Source of the DNA: Verrucosispora sioxanthis | GTDB lineage: Bacteria > Actinomycetota > Actinomycetes > Mycobacteriales > Micromonosporaceae | Direction of reading: 5' to 3' | Length of the DNA: 64,000 bases | Assembly: GCF_010560025.1 (NCBI RefSeq) | Contig: NZ_SAIY01000002.1 | Span: 620,001 to 684,000 of the forward strand | Shown here: one piece after another, positions 45,233-55,423 of the stretch | Layout: every line of letters starts with the position of its first letter | Numbering within the stretch: the first letter of the stretch is position 1 | Translations under genes and position numbers: made by a program | The notes under the pieces: generated by a model | The model's database searches: none | Told to the model about the DNA's origin: nothing | What the model saw: only the letters and a program-made list of their open reading frames with translations

Positions 45233-46290
45233 GCTGCCACCTTCTCCTTTTCCTTCACCGCACGCTTGGCGGCGTACGCGGCGGCCGCCTCGCGCACCCA
45301 GGCGCCCTCGCTGTGCGCACGACGCCGGTGCTCCATCCGCTGCCGGTTGCACGGCCCGTTGCCCTTGATCACCCGCATCAGCTCGTCGTAGTCGGGCTCG
45401 GTGAAGTCGTACGCCTGGCGCTCGTCGTTCCAGCGCAGCTCCGGGTCGGGAATGCGGAGCCCGAGCGCCTCGGCCTGACCGACGCACATGTCCACGAAGC
45501 GCTGGCGCAGCTCGTCGTTGGAGAACCGCTTGATCTTCCAGGCCATCGACTGAGCGGAGTGGGTGGAGTCGCCGTCGGGCGGGCCGAACATCGCCAGCGA
45601 CGGGTACCACCAGCGGTCCACGGAGTCCTGGGCCATCGCCTTCTGCGCCGGGGTGCCGTGCGCCAGGGTGTGCAGGATCTCGTAGCCCTGGCGCTGGTGG
45701 AACGACTCCTCCTTGCAGACCCGGATCATGGCGCGGGCGTACGGGCCGTAGGAGCAGCGGCACAGCGGGACCTGGTTGACGATCGCGGCGCCGTCCACGA
45801 GCCAGCCGATCGCTCCGACGTCGGCCCAGCTCAGGGTGGGGTAGTTGAAGATCGAGCTGTACTTCTGCCGGCCGCTGAGCAGCAGGTCGACCAGCTCGTC
45901 CCGGCTGACGCCGAGGGTCTCGGCGGCGGCGTAGAGGTAGAGGCCGTGACCGGCCTCGTCCTGCACCTTGGCCAGCAGGATCGCCTTGCGCTTGAGCGAC
46001 GGTGCGCGGCTGATCCAGTTGCCCTCCGGCTGCATGCCGATGATCTCGGAGTGGGCGTGCTGCGCGATCTGCCGGATCAACGTGCGCCGGTACGCCTCCG
46101 GCATCCAGTCGCGGGGCTCGATCTTCTGGTCCGCGTCGACGACCTCGGCGAAGTAGGCGGCCAGGTCGCCACCCGGCTCGGCGGCGCCACGGTCGCGTGC
46201 CGCGGCCGCGCGCAACGCCGCCTCCGCCGCCTCGACCTCACCGAGCAGCCCGCCGGGCGGGTCCTCGCCCGGGAAGTCATTGCCATACAT
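45229..46290 (-). CDS. paaA: Phenylacetyl-CoA epoxidase catalytic subunit PaaA
   Basis: A 353-residue di-iron oxygenase that converts phenylacetyl-CoA to ring-1,2-epoxyphenylacetyl-CoA. Metal ligands lie in the ferritin-like helices: [39 protein letters not shown] (E-x-x-H) and [20 protein letters not shown] (second E-x-x-H). Other marks: [60 protein letters not shown]. First gene of paaABCDE. The remaining paa genes (ligase, isomerase, hydrolase) are not in this window. Confidence 0.95.
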   Translation of the reverse strand: MYGNDFPGEDPPGGLLGEVEAAEAALRAAAARDRGAAEPGGDLAAYFAEVVDADQKIEPRDWMPEAYRRTLIRQIAQHAHSEIIGMQPEGNWISRAPSLKRKAILLAKVQDEAGHGLYLYAAAETLGVSRDELVDLLLSGRQKYSSIFNYPTLSWADVGAIGWLVDGAAIVNQVPLCRCSYGPYARAMIRVCKEESFHQRQGYEILHTLAHGTPAQKAMAQDSVDRWWYPSLAMFGPPDGDSTHSAQSMAWKIKRFSNDELRQRFVDMCVGQAEALGLRIPDPELRWNDERQAYDFTEPDYDELMRVIKGNGPCNRQRMEHRRRAHSEGAWVREAAAAYAAKRAVKEKEKVAA

Positions 46291-46646
46291 GCCCCCAGTG
46301 TTACAGCTAGGCGTTGATTAAGCCAGGGGGTGTCATACAAATTCGAGACTGCCCACCGTTACCTCCCGGTCGCCATCGGTGGCGCGGGAAACTATGAATT
46401 GGGTCACGAATCAGCGACAAATCCTCGCAACGACCGCATAGCGGTTCGTTATCCCGCCTTCACGGCGAGTCGCCAGGTGTCGAGTCCTGGCATAACGCCG
46501 ATCCGCACGTAGACTTCCCCCGTCACACCGATCGGCTGACGACGATCGCCAGCTCAGGCCACTTCCCCCGGCCCAGGTGATCCGCACCGGTCAGTCCTGG
46601 CAGCAAGCCGGTCCCCCCGGCCCCGACATCTGGAGCTCACCCGCTC
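46291..46646. other. Divergent promoter region, paaA and serine hydrolase genes
   Basis: 356 bases between divergent starts. The paaA side (46291-46330) contains TGTAACACT on the minus strand, a plausible -10 region. The middle (46330-46460) is clearly less GC-rich. No palindrome matching a known phenylacetate regulator and no small gene or RNA could be recognised. Confidence 0.45.
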
Positions 46647-47624
46647 ATGCGACCTCGCGTGACCATGGTGTTCGCCGCGACGGCGGTACTGCTCGGCGGC
46701 GTCATGCTGGTGCCGGCCGCCTACGCCCGGCTCTCCGCCGGCGAGGCCGAGGCCAGCCCGGAAAGCGTCGCCGCGCCCACACCCGCGCCACCGCCGCCGC
46801 CGACCCTTGCCGCCGGCAAGGTCTCGGTGAACTTCAAGGGCGAGTTCTTCTCCTGGGCGCTGCTGGACCGGGAGACCGACCAGCTCGCCGGCTCCAAGAA
46901 CCTGGCCGCGACCAGCTCCACCGAGTCGATGCTCAAGGCCTGGATCGTCGCCGACTACCTGCGCCAACTCGGCGACAAGGAGCTGCCCGCGTCGATGAAG
47001 AAGGCGGCCAGCCGGGCCATCCGGGACAGCAACGACGACGGGGCCAACCAGGTCTACTTCGCCGCGGGCGGGTCCTACCGCCTGCCGGCCAAGGGGCAGC
47101 CCGGCGCGGTGGTCAAGCGGGCGATCAAGCTGTGCGGCCTGACCGACACCAAGCCCGGCAAGGTCAAGGGCTACGAGGGCTGGTGGAGCTTCACCGAGAT
47201 GTCCCCGCGCGACGCGGTACGGCTCGGCGACTGCATCGCCGACGGCACCGCCGCCGGACCCAAGTGGACGAAGTGGCTGCTCACCGAGATGAGCAAGGTT
47301 CGCGGCAGCACCGCCGCCAAGGACCAGAAGGCCCGGGAGGGCGGCGGCCGGTGGGGCATCATCGACGGCCTGCCGGAGTCGATCACCAGTCAGGGCCCGG
47401 TCAGCATGAAGAACGGCTGGACCGTGCTCAACTACGACGGCAACTGGCACGTCAACTGCCTGGCCGTGACCGAGAAGTGGAGCCTCGCGGTGATGCTGCG
47501 TTACCCCAGGCAGGGCGGGCTCGACTACGGAGCGGACGTCTGTGCCAGCGTCGCCAGCCAGTTGGTGACGCCACAGCCCGGCGGTGCCCTGAAGGTGCCG
47601 CAGCAGCCGATCGGGAAGCTCTGA
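46647..47624 (+). CDS. Class A beta-lactamase-fold serine hydrolase, exported (copy 1)
   Basis: 325 residues. An N-terminal hydrophobic signal/anchor (VTMVFAATAVLLGGVMLVPA) and a Pro/Ala linker precede the domain. Penicillin-recognising-enzyme motifs are in order: SxxK as S94-M-L-K97 (STESMLKAWIVADYLRQ), an SDN-like S128-N-D (IRDSNDDGANQ) and K255-N-G (SMKNGW) in place of KTG. It is probably a cell-wall-active or beta-lactamase-like hydrolase. A typical class A Glu166 motif is not obvious, so antibiotic hydrolysis should not be assumed. The next gene is its paralogue, with stop/start overlapping by one base (TGATG). Confidence 0.8.
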   Translation: MRPRVTMVFAATAVLLGGVMLVPAAYARLSAGEAEASPESVAAPTPAPPPPPTLAAGKVSVNFKGEFFSWALLDRETDQLAGSKNLAATSSTESMLKAWIVADYLRQLGDKELPASMKKAASRAIRDSNDDGANQVYFAAGGSYRLPAKGQPGAVVKRAIKLCGLTDTKPGKVKGYEGWWSFTEMSPRDAVRLGDCIADGTAAGPKWTKWLLTEMSKVRGSTAAKDQKAREGGGRWGIIDGLPESITSQGPVSMKNGWTVLNYDGNWHVNCLAVTEKWSLAVMLRYPRQGGLDYGADVCASVASQLVTPQPGGALKVPQQPIGKL

Positions 47625-48556
47625 TGGCCGGCCGCAGCCGCGGCGAGACATCGCCGCTCCGGCTGATCGCGATCGCGGCCGTACTGATCGGGCTGGTCCT
47701 GGTCTCGCTGCGCCTGCTACCCGGTTCACCGTTCGAGTCCACCGCCGCCGCCCAGTGGGGCCAGGGTGAGTCTCCGACGGGCCGGGACGGGAGCCGGACC
47801 GACCGCAGCGTACGGCCGTCGCCGTCGCCAAGTCCCTCGCCGGAGCCCGAGCCGCTGCCGTTCGAGGACAGGGAGATCGACCTGGACATCGACGGCTGGT
47901 ACGCGTGGAGCGTGCTGGACCGCCGGTCCGGCGAGATCATCGGCTCGGAGAACATGGCCGAGACCAGCACCACCGCCTCCCTGATCAAGGCCTGGATCGT
48001 CGCCGACTACCTGCGCCGTACCGCCGACGCCGGGCAGACCCCGAGCGACGGGAAGCTGGACGACCTGACCCGGATCATCCGGGACAGCGACAACACCCGC
48101 ACCGAGCAGCTCTACACCCAGATCGGCAGGTCGGCCTCGATCAAGCGGCTGCTGTCCACCTGCGAGCTGACCGACAGCAAGGTGTCCAGCGATCTCGGCT
48201 GGAGCCGTACCCAACTCTCCCCCCGGGACACCGCCCGCCTCGGCAACTGCATCGCCGAGGGCACCGCCGCCGGCCCGAAGTGGACCAAGTGGCTGCTCAG
48301 CGAGATGCGCCAGGTACGCGGTGCCGGCGACTTCGGCATCCGCAAGGCGTTCCCGGCCGCCGAGGCGAAGAAGATCGCCATCAAGAACGGCTGGGTCGAC
48401 CGCACCCGCGAGCAGGAGATCCACGTCAACTGCCTGGCGATCGGCGACACCTGGGCCATGGGCGTGATGCTCCAGTACCCGATCAACAAGGGCTACGAGT
48501 ACGGCATGAAGAACTGCGAGAAGATCACCGAGGCGCTGCTCACCACCAGCCCGTGA
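47624..48556 (+). CDS. Class A beta-lactamase-fold serine hydrolase, exported (copy 2)
   Basis: 310 residues. One N-terminal transmembrane helix (LIAIAAVLIGLVLVSLRLLP) and a Ser/Pro-repeat linker (PSPSPSPSPEPEPLPF) place the domain outside the membrane. Active-site motifs are S119-L-I-K122, a complete S155-D-N and K254-N-G. Shared stretches with copy 1 include KAWIVADYLR, AAGPKWTKWLL and VNCLA, showing a tandem duplication. Start ATG overlaps the copy 1 stop, so they are co-translated. This copy keeps the canonical SDN that copy 1 has altered. Convergent with mqnA. Confidence 0.8.
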   Translation: MAGRSRGETSPLRLIAIAAVLIGLVLVSLRLLPGSPFESTAAAQWGQGESPTGRDGSRTDRSVRPSPSPSPSPEPEPLPFEDREIDLDIDGWYAWSVLDRRSGEIIGSENMAETSTTASLIKAWIVADYLRRTADAGQTPSDGKLDDLTRIIRDSDNTRTEQLYTQIGRSASIKRLLSTCELTDSKVSSDLGWSRTQLSPRDTARLGNCIAEGTAAGPKWTKWLLSEMRQVRGAGDFGIRKAFPAAEAKKIAIKNGWVDRTREQEIHVNCLAIGDTWAMGVMLQYPINKGYEYGMKNCEKITEALLTTSP

Positions 48557-48564
48557 GCCTGCCG

Positions 48565-49459
<895 letters not shown>

Positions 49460-50779
49460 TCAGCCGGACGTCGCGGAAGTGGCCAACCCCGCACCAGCCG
49501 GCCCGGTCTGCGCAGGGCCAGCCGGCGGGAGTTGCCGGACGCGGGAGCGTTCGGCCCGGACCGCTCGGCGGACGGGTGCCACGAAGCCCAGTACCACCAG
49601 CAGCCCGGCCACCCCGCAGCCGACGATCAGCGGGCGTGGTGCGGTCGCCTCCAGCAGCAGACCACCGAGCAGGTAGCCGACCATCGCCGCGCCCTGCACC
49701 GAGGCACCCACGGCGGCGAAGGCCCGCCCGCGCGCCGCCTCGGGTACCCGCCGCGCCACCACCAGGTTGTGGAAGACGTTGTCGCCGCCGTTGCAGAGGC
49801 CGCCGAGCAGCCAGAGCGGCACCAGCAGCGCAGCGGAAGGGACCGTCACCGAGAGCAGCACCGCCAGGCAGCAGCCGCCGAGCAGCAACAGGCCGCCCTG
49901 GACCAGGGCGCCGTCGTCGGCGAGCCGGCCGGCCACCCGGGCGAAGATCCACGCACCGCAGAGCACCCCGAGCGTCCAGGCGCCGGTCACCAGGCCGTAG
50001 ACGGAGGCCGACGCACCGAGGGTCTCGCGTACGTAGAAGACCTCGATGACGTTTATCGCGCCGATGGCTGCTATGACGCCGGCCAGGGTGGCCACCATCG
50101 CCACCAGCAGCGGGTCCCGCCGCAGCCGCCAGCCACCGGCCAGCTCCGCGTCCGTGGCATCCACGCCCACCGAGGGGCCATCGCCGGTCGCTGTCACGCG
50201 CCGCGCGCCGCCTCTGCGGGTCCGGACCAGCAGGCCGGCGACGACGAGCGCCAGATAGCCGACCGCGGCGATAAGCAGCGGTACCCGGGTGCCGAAACCG
50301 CCCACCAGGAACCCGGCCAGGGCCGGTCCGGCCAGGACGCCGAGCATGCCGGCGGTCTGGTTGAGGGCTGTCGCCCTGGGCAGGTCCGTGGCGCGCACCA
50401 TCGCGGGCACCAGGGCGGCGAGCACCGGTTGGGCGACGGCGAGACCGGAGGCGAGCAGCGCGACCAGACCCACGACCAGCAACGGATGCCCGGTGTACGC
50501 CAGCGCGAGGCAGATCGCCGACTGGGCCGTCCCGGCACCGACCAGCAGCGCTCGGCTGTCCACCCGATCGGCGAGCCGCCCGGTCAGCGGGGCGAGCGCC
50601 ACGAGCGGCAGGGTCGCCGCCAACAGCATGCCGGCGACGGCGCTGCCGCCCGCCCCGGAGGTCTGCAGGCTCAGCGTCAGGGTCGTGGCCGTGAGGAACT
50701 GCCCACAGGTGGCGAACCCACGGGCGGAGGTGGCCAGGGCGACGTCCGCCCACCGCGATTCGCCAGATATGAAGGACAT
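49460..50779 (-). CDS. MFS transporter under a palindromic operator
   Basis: About 439 residues and twelve predicted helices, of the MFS_3/enterobactin-exporter-like type: FLTATTLTLSLQTSGAGGSA, ATLPLVALAPLTGRLADRVD with the A-motif GRLADRVDSR, ALNQTAGMLGVLAGPALAGF, VLCGAWIFARVAGRLADDGA, LLGGLCNGGDNVFHNLVVAR. Probably an efflux pump; substrate unknown. The ATG at 50779 (MSFISGESRW) lies within a 44-bp perfect palindrome. An ArsR-type regulator gene sits directly upstream on the same strand, 42 nt away. No good Shine-Dalgarno is visible, so expression may depend on a leaderless message or on coupling. Confidence 0.85.
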   Translation of the reverse strand: MSFISGESRWADVALATSARGFATCGQFLTATTLTLSLQTSGAGGSAVAGMLLAATLPLVALAPLTGRLADRVDSRALLVGAGTAQSAICLALAYTGHPLLVVGLVALLASGLAVAQPVLAALVPAMVRATDLPRATALNQTAGMLGVLAGPALAGFLVGGFGTRVPLLIAAVGYLALVVAGLLVRTRRGGARRVTATGDGPSVGVDATDAELAGGWRLRRDPLLVAMVATLAGVIAAIGAINVIEVFYVRETLGASASVYGLVTGAWTLGVLCGAWIFARVAGRLADDGALVQGGLLLLGGCCLAVLLSVTVPSAALLVPLWLLGGLCNGGDNVFHNLVVARRVPEAARGRAFAAVGASVQGAAMVGYLLGGLLLEATAPRPLIVGCGVAGLLVVLGFVAPVRRAVRAERSRVRQLPPAGPAQTGPAGAGLATSATSG

Positions 50780-50806
50780 ACTTCGAAAGTAATGCTTCAT
50801 ATCTGG
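50763..50806. promoter_or_regulatory. 12-bp perfect inverted repeat over the MFS start codon
   Basis: CCAGATATGAAG (50763-50774) and CTTCATATCTGG (50795-50806) flank 20 bases that contain ACTTCGAAAGT, itself nearly symmetric. The element is AT-rich in a very GC-rich genome and includes the MFS ATG (50777-50779). It fits an operator for the adjacent ArsR-family regulator; a hairpin controlling translation is an alternative. Confidence 0.7.
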
Positions 50807-50821
50807 TGGACGCAAGCACCC

Positions 50822-51403
50822 TCAGGCCAGCGGCAGTGCCCGGTACTGGACAGCCACCCGGCGGGCGCCCGGCGGCGGATCGGAGCGGGTGCGTTTCCGG
50901 TACGGCCGAAGCAGAGCCGTCACGGCCTCGTTCAACTCCGCCAACTCCTCGGCGGTGAGCAGCAGCAACGACTCGCTGAGGATCGCGCTGCGATACCACT
51001 CCTCGGACTCGTCCGGGGCCCGGCGCAGCCAGTCCCGGCTGCGCTCAAGTCCCCGGGCCAGGAAAACCTCCACCAGGGTCTGCTCGGCGTCGCGTACCGA
51101 CGGGTCAGCGTCCCGGCCGGCGTCGATGGTCCACTGCTGGACCACGGCACGCCACAGTCGCTCGCGGGCGTCCCCCCGGCTCGGCGCCTGCTCCACGAGG
51201 CCGAACTTGGCAAGTGCCCGCAGGTGGTAGCTGGTCGCGCTCGGCGACAGGCCCACCACCTCGGCGCACTCGGTGGCGGTCATCGCGCCCTCGGTCGTCG
51301 CCAGGTGTTCCATGATCGCGAGCCGGGCCGGATGAGCGAGCGCCCGCAGCGTCTGCGGGTCGCTGATCGTCACCCGGGGTGGCTCGGAGTGCGCCTGCGT
51401 CAT
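50822..51403 (-). CDS. ArsR-family winged-helix regulator
   Basis: 193 residues from the ATG at 51403. The N-terminal winged helix reads DPQTLRALAHPARLAIMEHL, GAMTATECAEVVGLSPSATS, YHLRALAKFGLVEQ, the pattern of HTH_20 members of the ArsR group. No metal-binding cysteines are visible, so it is not a metal sensor of the classical type. The C-terminal half (TLVEVFLARGLERSRDWLRR, ESLLLLTAEELAELNEAVTA) is a helical ligand or dimer domain as in drug-efflux regulators. It is followed by the MFS gene and the 12-bp palindrome between them, which suggests it represses that transporter. Confidence 0.85.
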   Translation of the reverse strand: MTQAHSEPPRVTISDPQTLRALAHPARLAIMEHLATTEGAMTATECAEVVGLSPSATSYHLRALAKFGLVEQAPSRGDARERLWRAVVQQWTIDAGRDADPSVRDAEQTLVEVFLARGLERSRDWLRRAPDESEEWYRSAILSESLLLLTAEELAELNEAVTALLRPYRKRTRSDPPPGARRVAVQYRALPLA

Positions 51404-51577
51404 GTCCCCATGATCCCCCGACCGGAGGGAAAACCGGTTGTCCACGGCAGTCCCGGGAGTAGGCTGTTCGTTCCGCCTGACGGCCGCGGTGAGTAGCACC
51501 GCAGCGGACGTCCCCGCGCCGACCCACGTGTCGGAAACGCGAGCGGCAGCCTTCTTCCCGCGTCGAGGAGTCCGTGG

Positions 51578-53655
51578 ATGAGCCTGCACGCCGATAAAAT
51601 CTCCCAGCCACCCGCGCTGGACGACGAACTGGCCGCCGAACGGGCGCACCTGACCCGCTCGCGGGCGGCGCTGCACCAGATGCGGGAACGCGCCGAGGCC
51701 CTCTTCGCCACCGGCGACAAGGTGGCCGGAGATGCGTACACCGCCGAACAGCTCGGCCGGCACCTCGCCCGGCGGGTCGCCGAACTGGCCGACGACCCGC
51801 GCACCCCGCTCTTCTTCGGCCGGCTCGACTTCGGCGACGCGGATGCCGAACACGCCGGCCGCCGCTACCACGTCGGCCGCCGGCATGTCACCGACGAGCA
51901 GGGCGAGCCGCTGGTGCTGGACTGGCGGGCACCGATCTCCCGCACGTTCTACCGGGCCAGTGCCCGCGATCCGCAGGGCCTGGCGGTACGCCGCCGGTTC
52001 GGCTTCGGCGACGGGAAGTTGACCAGCTTCGAGGACGAGCACCTCGACCGGGGCGAGGAACTCGGCACGGCCAGCCGGATCCTCACCGCCGAGATCGAAC
52101 GTCCCCGGGTCGGGCCGATGCGCGACATCGTCGCCACCATCCAGCCTGAGCAGGACGAACTCGTCCGGGCCGACCTGGCTGACTCGATCTGCGTGCAGGG
52201 CGCCCCGGGCACCGGCAAGACCGCCGTCGGGCTGCACCGGGCGGCGTACCTGCTCTACCTGCACCGGGAGCGGCTGCGCCGGTCGAAGGTGCTGGTCGTG
52301 GGACCGAACCGGGCCTTCCTCGGCTACATCGCGGCGGTGCTGCCCGCGCTCGGTGAGGTCGAGGTGGAACAGGCCACCGTGGAGGACCTTGTCACCCGGG
52401 TGCCGGTCCGCGCGGCGGACCCGCCCGCGGTGGCCACGCTCAAGCACGACGCCCGGATGGCCGAGGTGCTGCGCCGGGCCGTCGACGCGTACGTCGGCGA
52501 GCCGGCCGAGCCGGTGCTCGTCTCCGACGGCTCGTTCCGCTGGCGGATCGGGCTGGAGCCGCTGCACCGGCTAATCCAGGACACCCGCGCGGAACGACTG
52601 CCGTACGCGGTCGGGCGGGACCGGGTCCGGGCCCGCGTGGTCGGACTGCTGCAACGGCAGGCCGAGGCCCGACGGGCGGAATCACCGGGCGACGCGTGGC
52701 TGCGCCGGATGAGCCGGTCGAAGCCGGTCACCGGATTCCTGGACGCCGTCTGGCCGGCACTCACGCCGGACGGCCTGCTGCACGCGCTGTACACCGATTC
52801 GGACCGGCTCGCCCAGGCCGCTGACGGTCTGCTCACGCCCGACGAGCAACTCCTGCTCACCCGCCCGGCACCCGGGACCGGGCGCGCCACCGGCACCGGG
52901 TTGGGACGGACGGCGAAGGCGACCCGCTGGACGGCCGCCGACGCGGTGCTGATCGACGAGGCGGCCGGACTGCTCGAACGGCCGAGCGGCTACGGCCATG
53001 TCGTGGTGGACGAGGCCCAGGACCTCTCCCCGATGCAGTGCCGGGTCATCGCCCGGCGCAGCGAACACGGCTCGCTCACGCTCCTCGGCGACCTGGCGCA
53101 GGCCACCGCGCCGTGGGCGGCCAGCGACTGGCGGGAGAGCCTGCGCCACCTGGGCAAGCCGGACGCGACGGTGGTGCCGTTGACCATCGGGTTCCGGGTG
53201 CCCGCCGCCGTGCTCTCCTTCGCCAACCGGCTGCTGCCGGCGCTGGCCGTCGACGTGCCGCCGGCCGAGTCGCTGCGCAACGACGGCACCCTCGACGTGC
53301 GTACCGTGCGCGATCTGACGGCCGCGACGGTGGCCGAGGTGCGGACGGCGCTCGCGTTCGAGGGTCGATCGCGGTTATCGCCGCCGACGACGCCGTGGAC
53401 GGGCTGCGGTCGGCGCTGACCGAGGCGGGGGTGCAGACCGTGACCCCCGACGGGCCGGCCACCGGCGCGCGGGTCACGGTGATGCCCGCGACCCTGGTCA
53501 AGGGCCTGGAGTACGACCACGTCATCGCGGTCGAGCCGGCCGCCATCGCGACCGCCGAGCCACGCGGCCTGAACCGGCTGTACGTGGTGCTCACCCGGGC
53601 GGTGTCCCGGCTGTCCGTGCTGCACGCCACGCCGCTACCCGCCCCGCTCGGCTGA
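51578..53655 (+). CDS. helD: HelD-like RNA polymerase-associated ATPase (frameshifted near the C-terminus)
   Basis: About 692 residues when restored. It begins with a coiled-coil arm (LAAERAHLTRSRAALHQMRE), then SF1-helicase halves: Walker A GAPGTGKT (208-215) in CVQGAPGTGKTAVGLHRAAY, Walker B VVVDEAQDLSP, and LGDLAQATAPWA. GRRYHVGRRHV and VLDWRAPISRTFYRA are typical of HelD, the ATPase that strips stalled RNA polymerase off DNA and in some actinobacteria protects it from rifamycins. Near 53361-53363 a GGG run needs one more G. The last ~98 residues (SIAVIAADDAVDGLRSALTE, ATLVKGLEYDHVIAVEPAAI, LNRLYVVLTRAVSRLSVLHA) are in the other frame and contain the essential motif V/VI region. Confidence 0.85.
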
Positions 53656-53790
53656 CTCTCGACCGGACGGGACCGGGTCGCCGGTTCAGTTGACGTTCCC
53701 CCGGTTTCCGCCCCGAACGGCGGCGCACCGGTGCCACCATGCCGGGAGGGGCGACCGGTCGGTGGTCGCCGCGGGCCGGAAGGGGTGGCC

Positions 53791-54561
53791 GTGGTCAGCG
53801 TCGCGCCGGGTACGCCCTGTTGGGCCGACCTGGCGACGCCGGGACTCGACGCGGCCCGGCGGTTCTACCCGGAACTGTTCGGCTGGACCGGCCGGGTCGA
53901 CCCCGAGCCGGAGGCGGGCGGGTACACGGTCTTCCTGCTGGACGGGCGGGCGGTGGCCGGGGCGGGCCCACCGGCCGTACCGGACCAGGTGCCGATCTGG
54001 TCGACGTACGTGGCGACCGACGACGCGGATCTGGTCGCCGGCCGGGTGGAGCGGGCCGGTGGACAGGTGGTGGTGCCGCCGTTCGAGGTCTTCGACCGGG
54101 GTCGGATGGCGGTCTTCACCGATCCCGCCGGGGCCGCGTTCAGTGTCTGGCAGCCGATGGCCTTCGCGGGGGCCGAGGTGTTCGACGTGCCCGGTGCGAT
54201 GAGCTGGACCGAACTGGTCACCCCCGATCCGGGCGGGTCACGGATCTTCTACGAGCTGGTCTTCGGCTGGCAGCCGGAGGAGGAGCCGATGGGCCAGGTC
54301 GCCTACACCGGTTGGCGGCTCGGCGACCGCTTGGTGGCGGGGATGATGCCGCCGCTGGGCGACGAGTTCCCCTCGGACGGCCCGGCGTACTGGTCGGTGT
54401 ACTTCGCGGTGGCCGACGCGGACGCCAGCGCGGCGCGCGCCGCCGAGCTGGGCGGCACGATCCTGGTGCCGCCCCGCGACATCCCGGCCGGCCGCTTTGC
54501 CGCGCTCCGCGACCCCCACGGTGCCCTGTTCCACGTCATCGCCCTCACCGGGACGCGCTGA
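53791..54561 (+). CDS. Two-domain VOC (glyoxalase-like) protein, copy 1
   Basis: 256 residues made of two vicinal-oxygen-chelate domains. Domain 1 starts APGTPCWADLATPGLDAARR, with FYPELFGWTG and FTDPAGAAFSVWQP. Domain 2 starts VPGAMSWTELVTPDPGGSRI, with FYELVFGWQPEE and ALRDPHGALFHVI. VOC folds bind a metal and act on varied substrates, including glyoxalase, dioxygenase and antibiotic-binding roles; none is implied specifically here. GTG at 53791 is preferred with GGAAGGGG upstream. The next gene is a paralogue. Confidence 0.85.
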   Translation: MVSVAPGTPCWADLATPGLDAARRFYPELFGWTGRVDPEPEAGGYTVFLLDGRAVAGAGPPAVPDQVPIWSTYVATDDADLVAGRVERAGGQVVVPPFEVFDRGRMAVFTDPAGAAFSVWQPMAFAGAEVFDVPGAMSWTELVTPDPGGSRIFYELVFGWQPEEEPMGQVAYTGWRLGDRLVAGMMPPLGDEFPSDGPAYWSVYFAVADADASAARAAELGGTILVPPRDIPAGRFAALRDPHGALFHVIALTGTR

Positions 54562-54640
54562 ATCGCCAGCGGGGTGTCGGACCCGAATGCGACGCTCGGA
54601 CCACCCCGCCCATCACCGACGGAAACCGGAGCCTACGCGC

Positions 54641-55405
54641 ATGACCAGCATTCCACCGGGAAGGCCGGCCTGGGTCGACCTGTTCACCAGCGATCCCGCC
54701 GCGGCGGCCGGCTTCTACGCACCGCTGTTCGGCTGGGCGGTCGCCGAGGCGACCGGCGAACCGCCAACCGGCCGTCTCGTCTTCCACCAGCAGGGCAGAC
54801 CGGTGGCCGGCGCTGGCCCGACCGACGACGGGCAGCCGGCCTGGACGCCCTACCTGGCCACCGAGAATGTCGACACGGCCTGTGAACTTGCGACGGCCAC
54901 CGGTGGGCGGCTCCGCTCGGGCCCCGTCGAAGTGTCCGACTCCCGTCGCTCAGCGGTGCTCACCGACCCGGCCGGCGCGTCGTTCGGGGTGTGGCAGTCG
55001 CTGGGCCTCTCCGGCGCGGAGGTCTTCGACGTGCCGGGCGCGCTGACCTGGGCCGAACTGACCACCCGGGAGCCCGACCGGGCCAAGGAGTTCTACGGTG
55101 CGGTCTTCGGCTGGACGGCCGACGACCAGCCGATGGATGCGATCACCTACACCACCTGGCAGCGCGACGGCCAGCAGGTGGCCGGGATGATGCCGATGGT
55201 CGGCGAGGAGTGGGGCGACCTGCCGTCGCACTGGATGGTCTACTTCGCGGTGACCGACACCGACGCGGTGGCCGACGAGGCGCAGCGGCTCGGCGGCAGC
55301 GTGTCCGTCCCGCCGACCGATCTGCCCCGGGGCCGGTTCGCGGTGCTGACCGACCCGCAGGGGGCGTTCTTCTCCATCCTCGGCCCGGTGCCCGCCCCCG
55401 CCTGA
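54641..55405 (+). CDS. Two-domain VOC (glyoxalase-like) protein, copy 2
   Basis: 254 residues from the ATG at 54641. Same two-domain layout as the upstream gene: RPAWVDLFTSDPAAAAGFYA, PLFGWAVAEATGE, VLTDPAGASFGVWQSLG; then VPGALTWAELTTREPDRAKE, FYGAVFGWTADDQP, PSHWMVYFAVTDTDAVADEA, VLTDPQGAFFSILGP. The shared GAEVFDVPGA hinge shows the pair arose by tandem duplication. About 80 nt separate them. Convergent with btuD (18-nt gap). Substrate unknown. Confidence 0.85.
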   Translation: MTSIPPGRPAWVDLFTSDPAAAAGFYAPLFGWAVAEATGEPPTGRLVFHQQGRPVAGAGPTDDGQPAWTPYLATENVDTACELATATGGRLRSGPVEVSDSRRSAVLTDPAGASFGVWQSLGLSGAEVFDVPGALTWAELTTREPDRAKEFYGAVFGWTADDQPMDAITYTTWQRDGQQVAGMMPMVGEEWGDLPSHWMVYFAVTDTDAVADEAQRLGGSVSVPPTDLPRGRFAVLTDPQGAFFSILGPVPAPA

Positions 55406-55423
55406 CTCACCCTGCGGCCGGCA

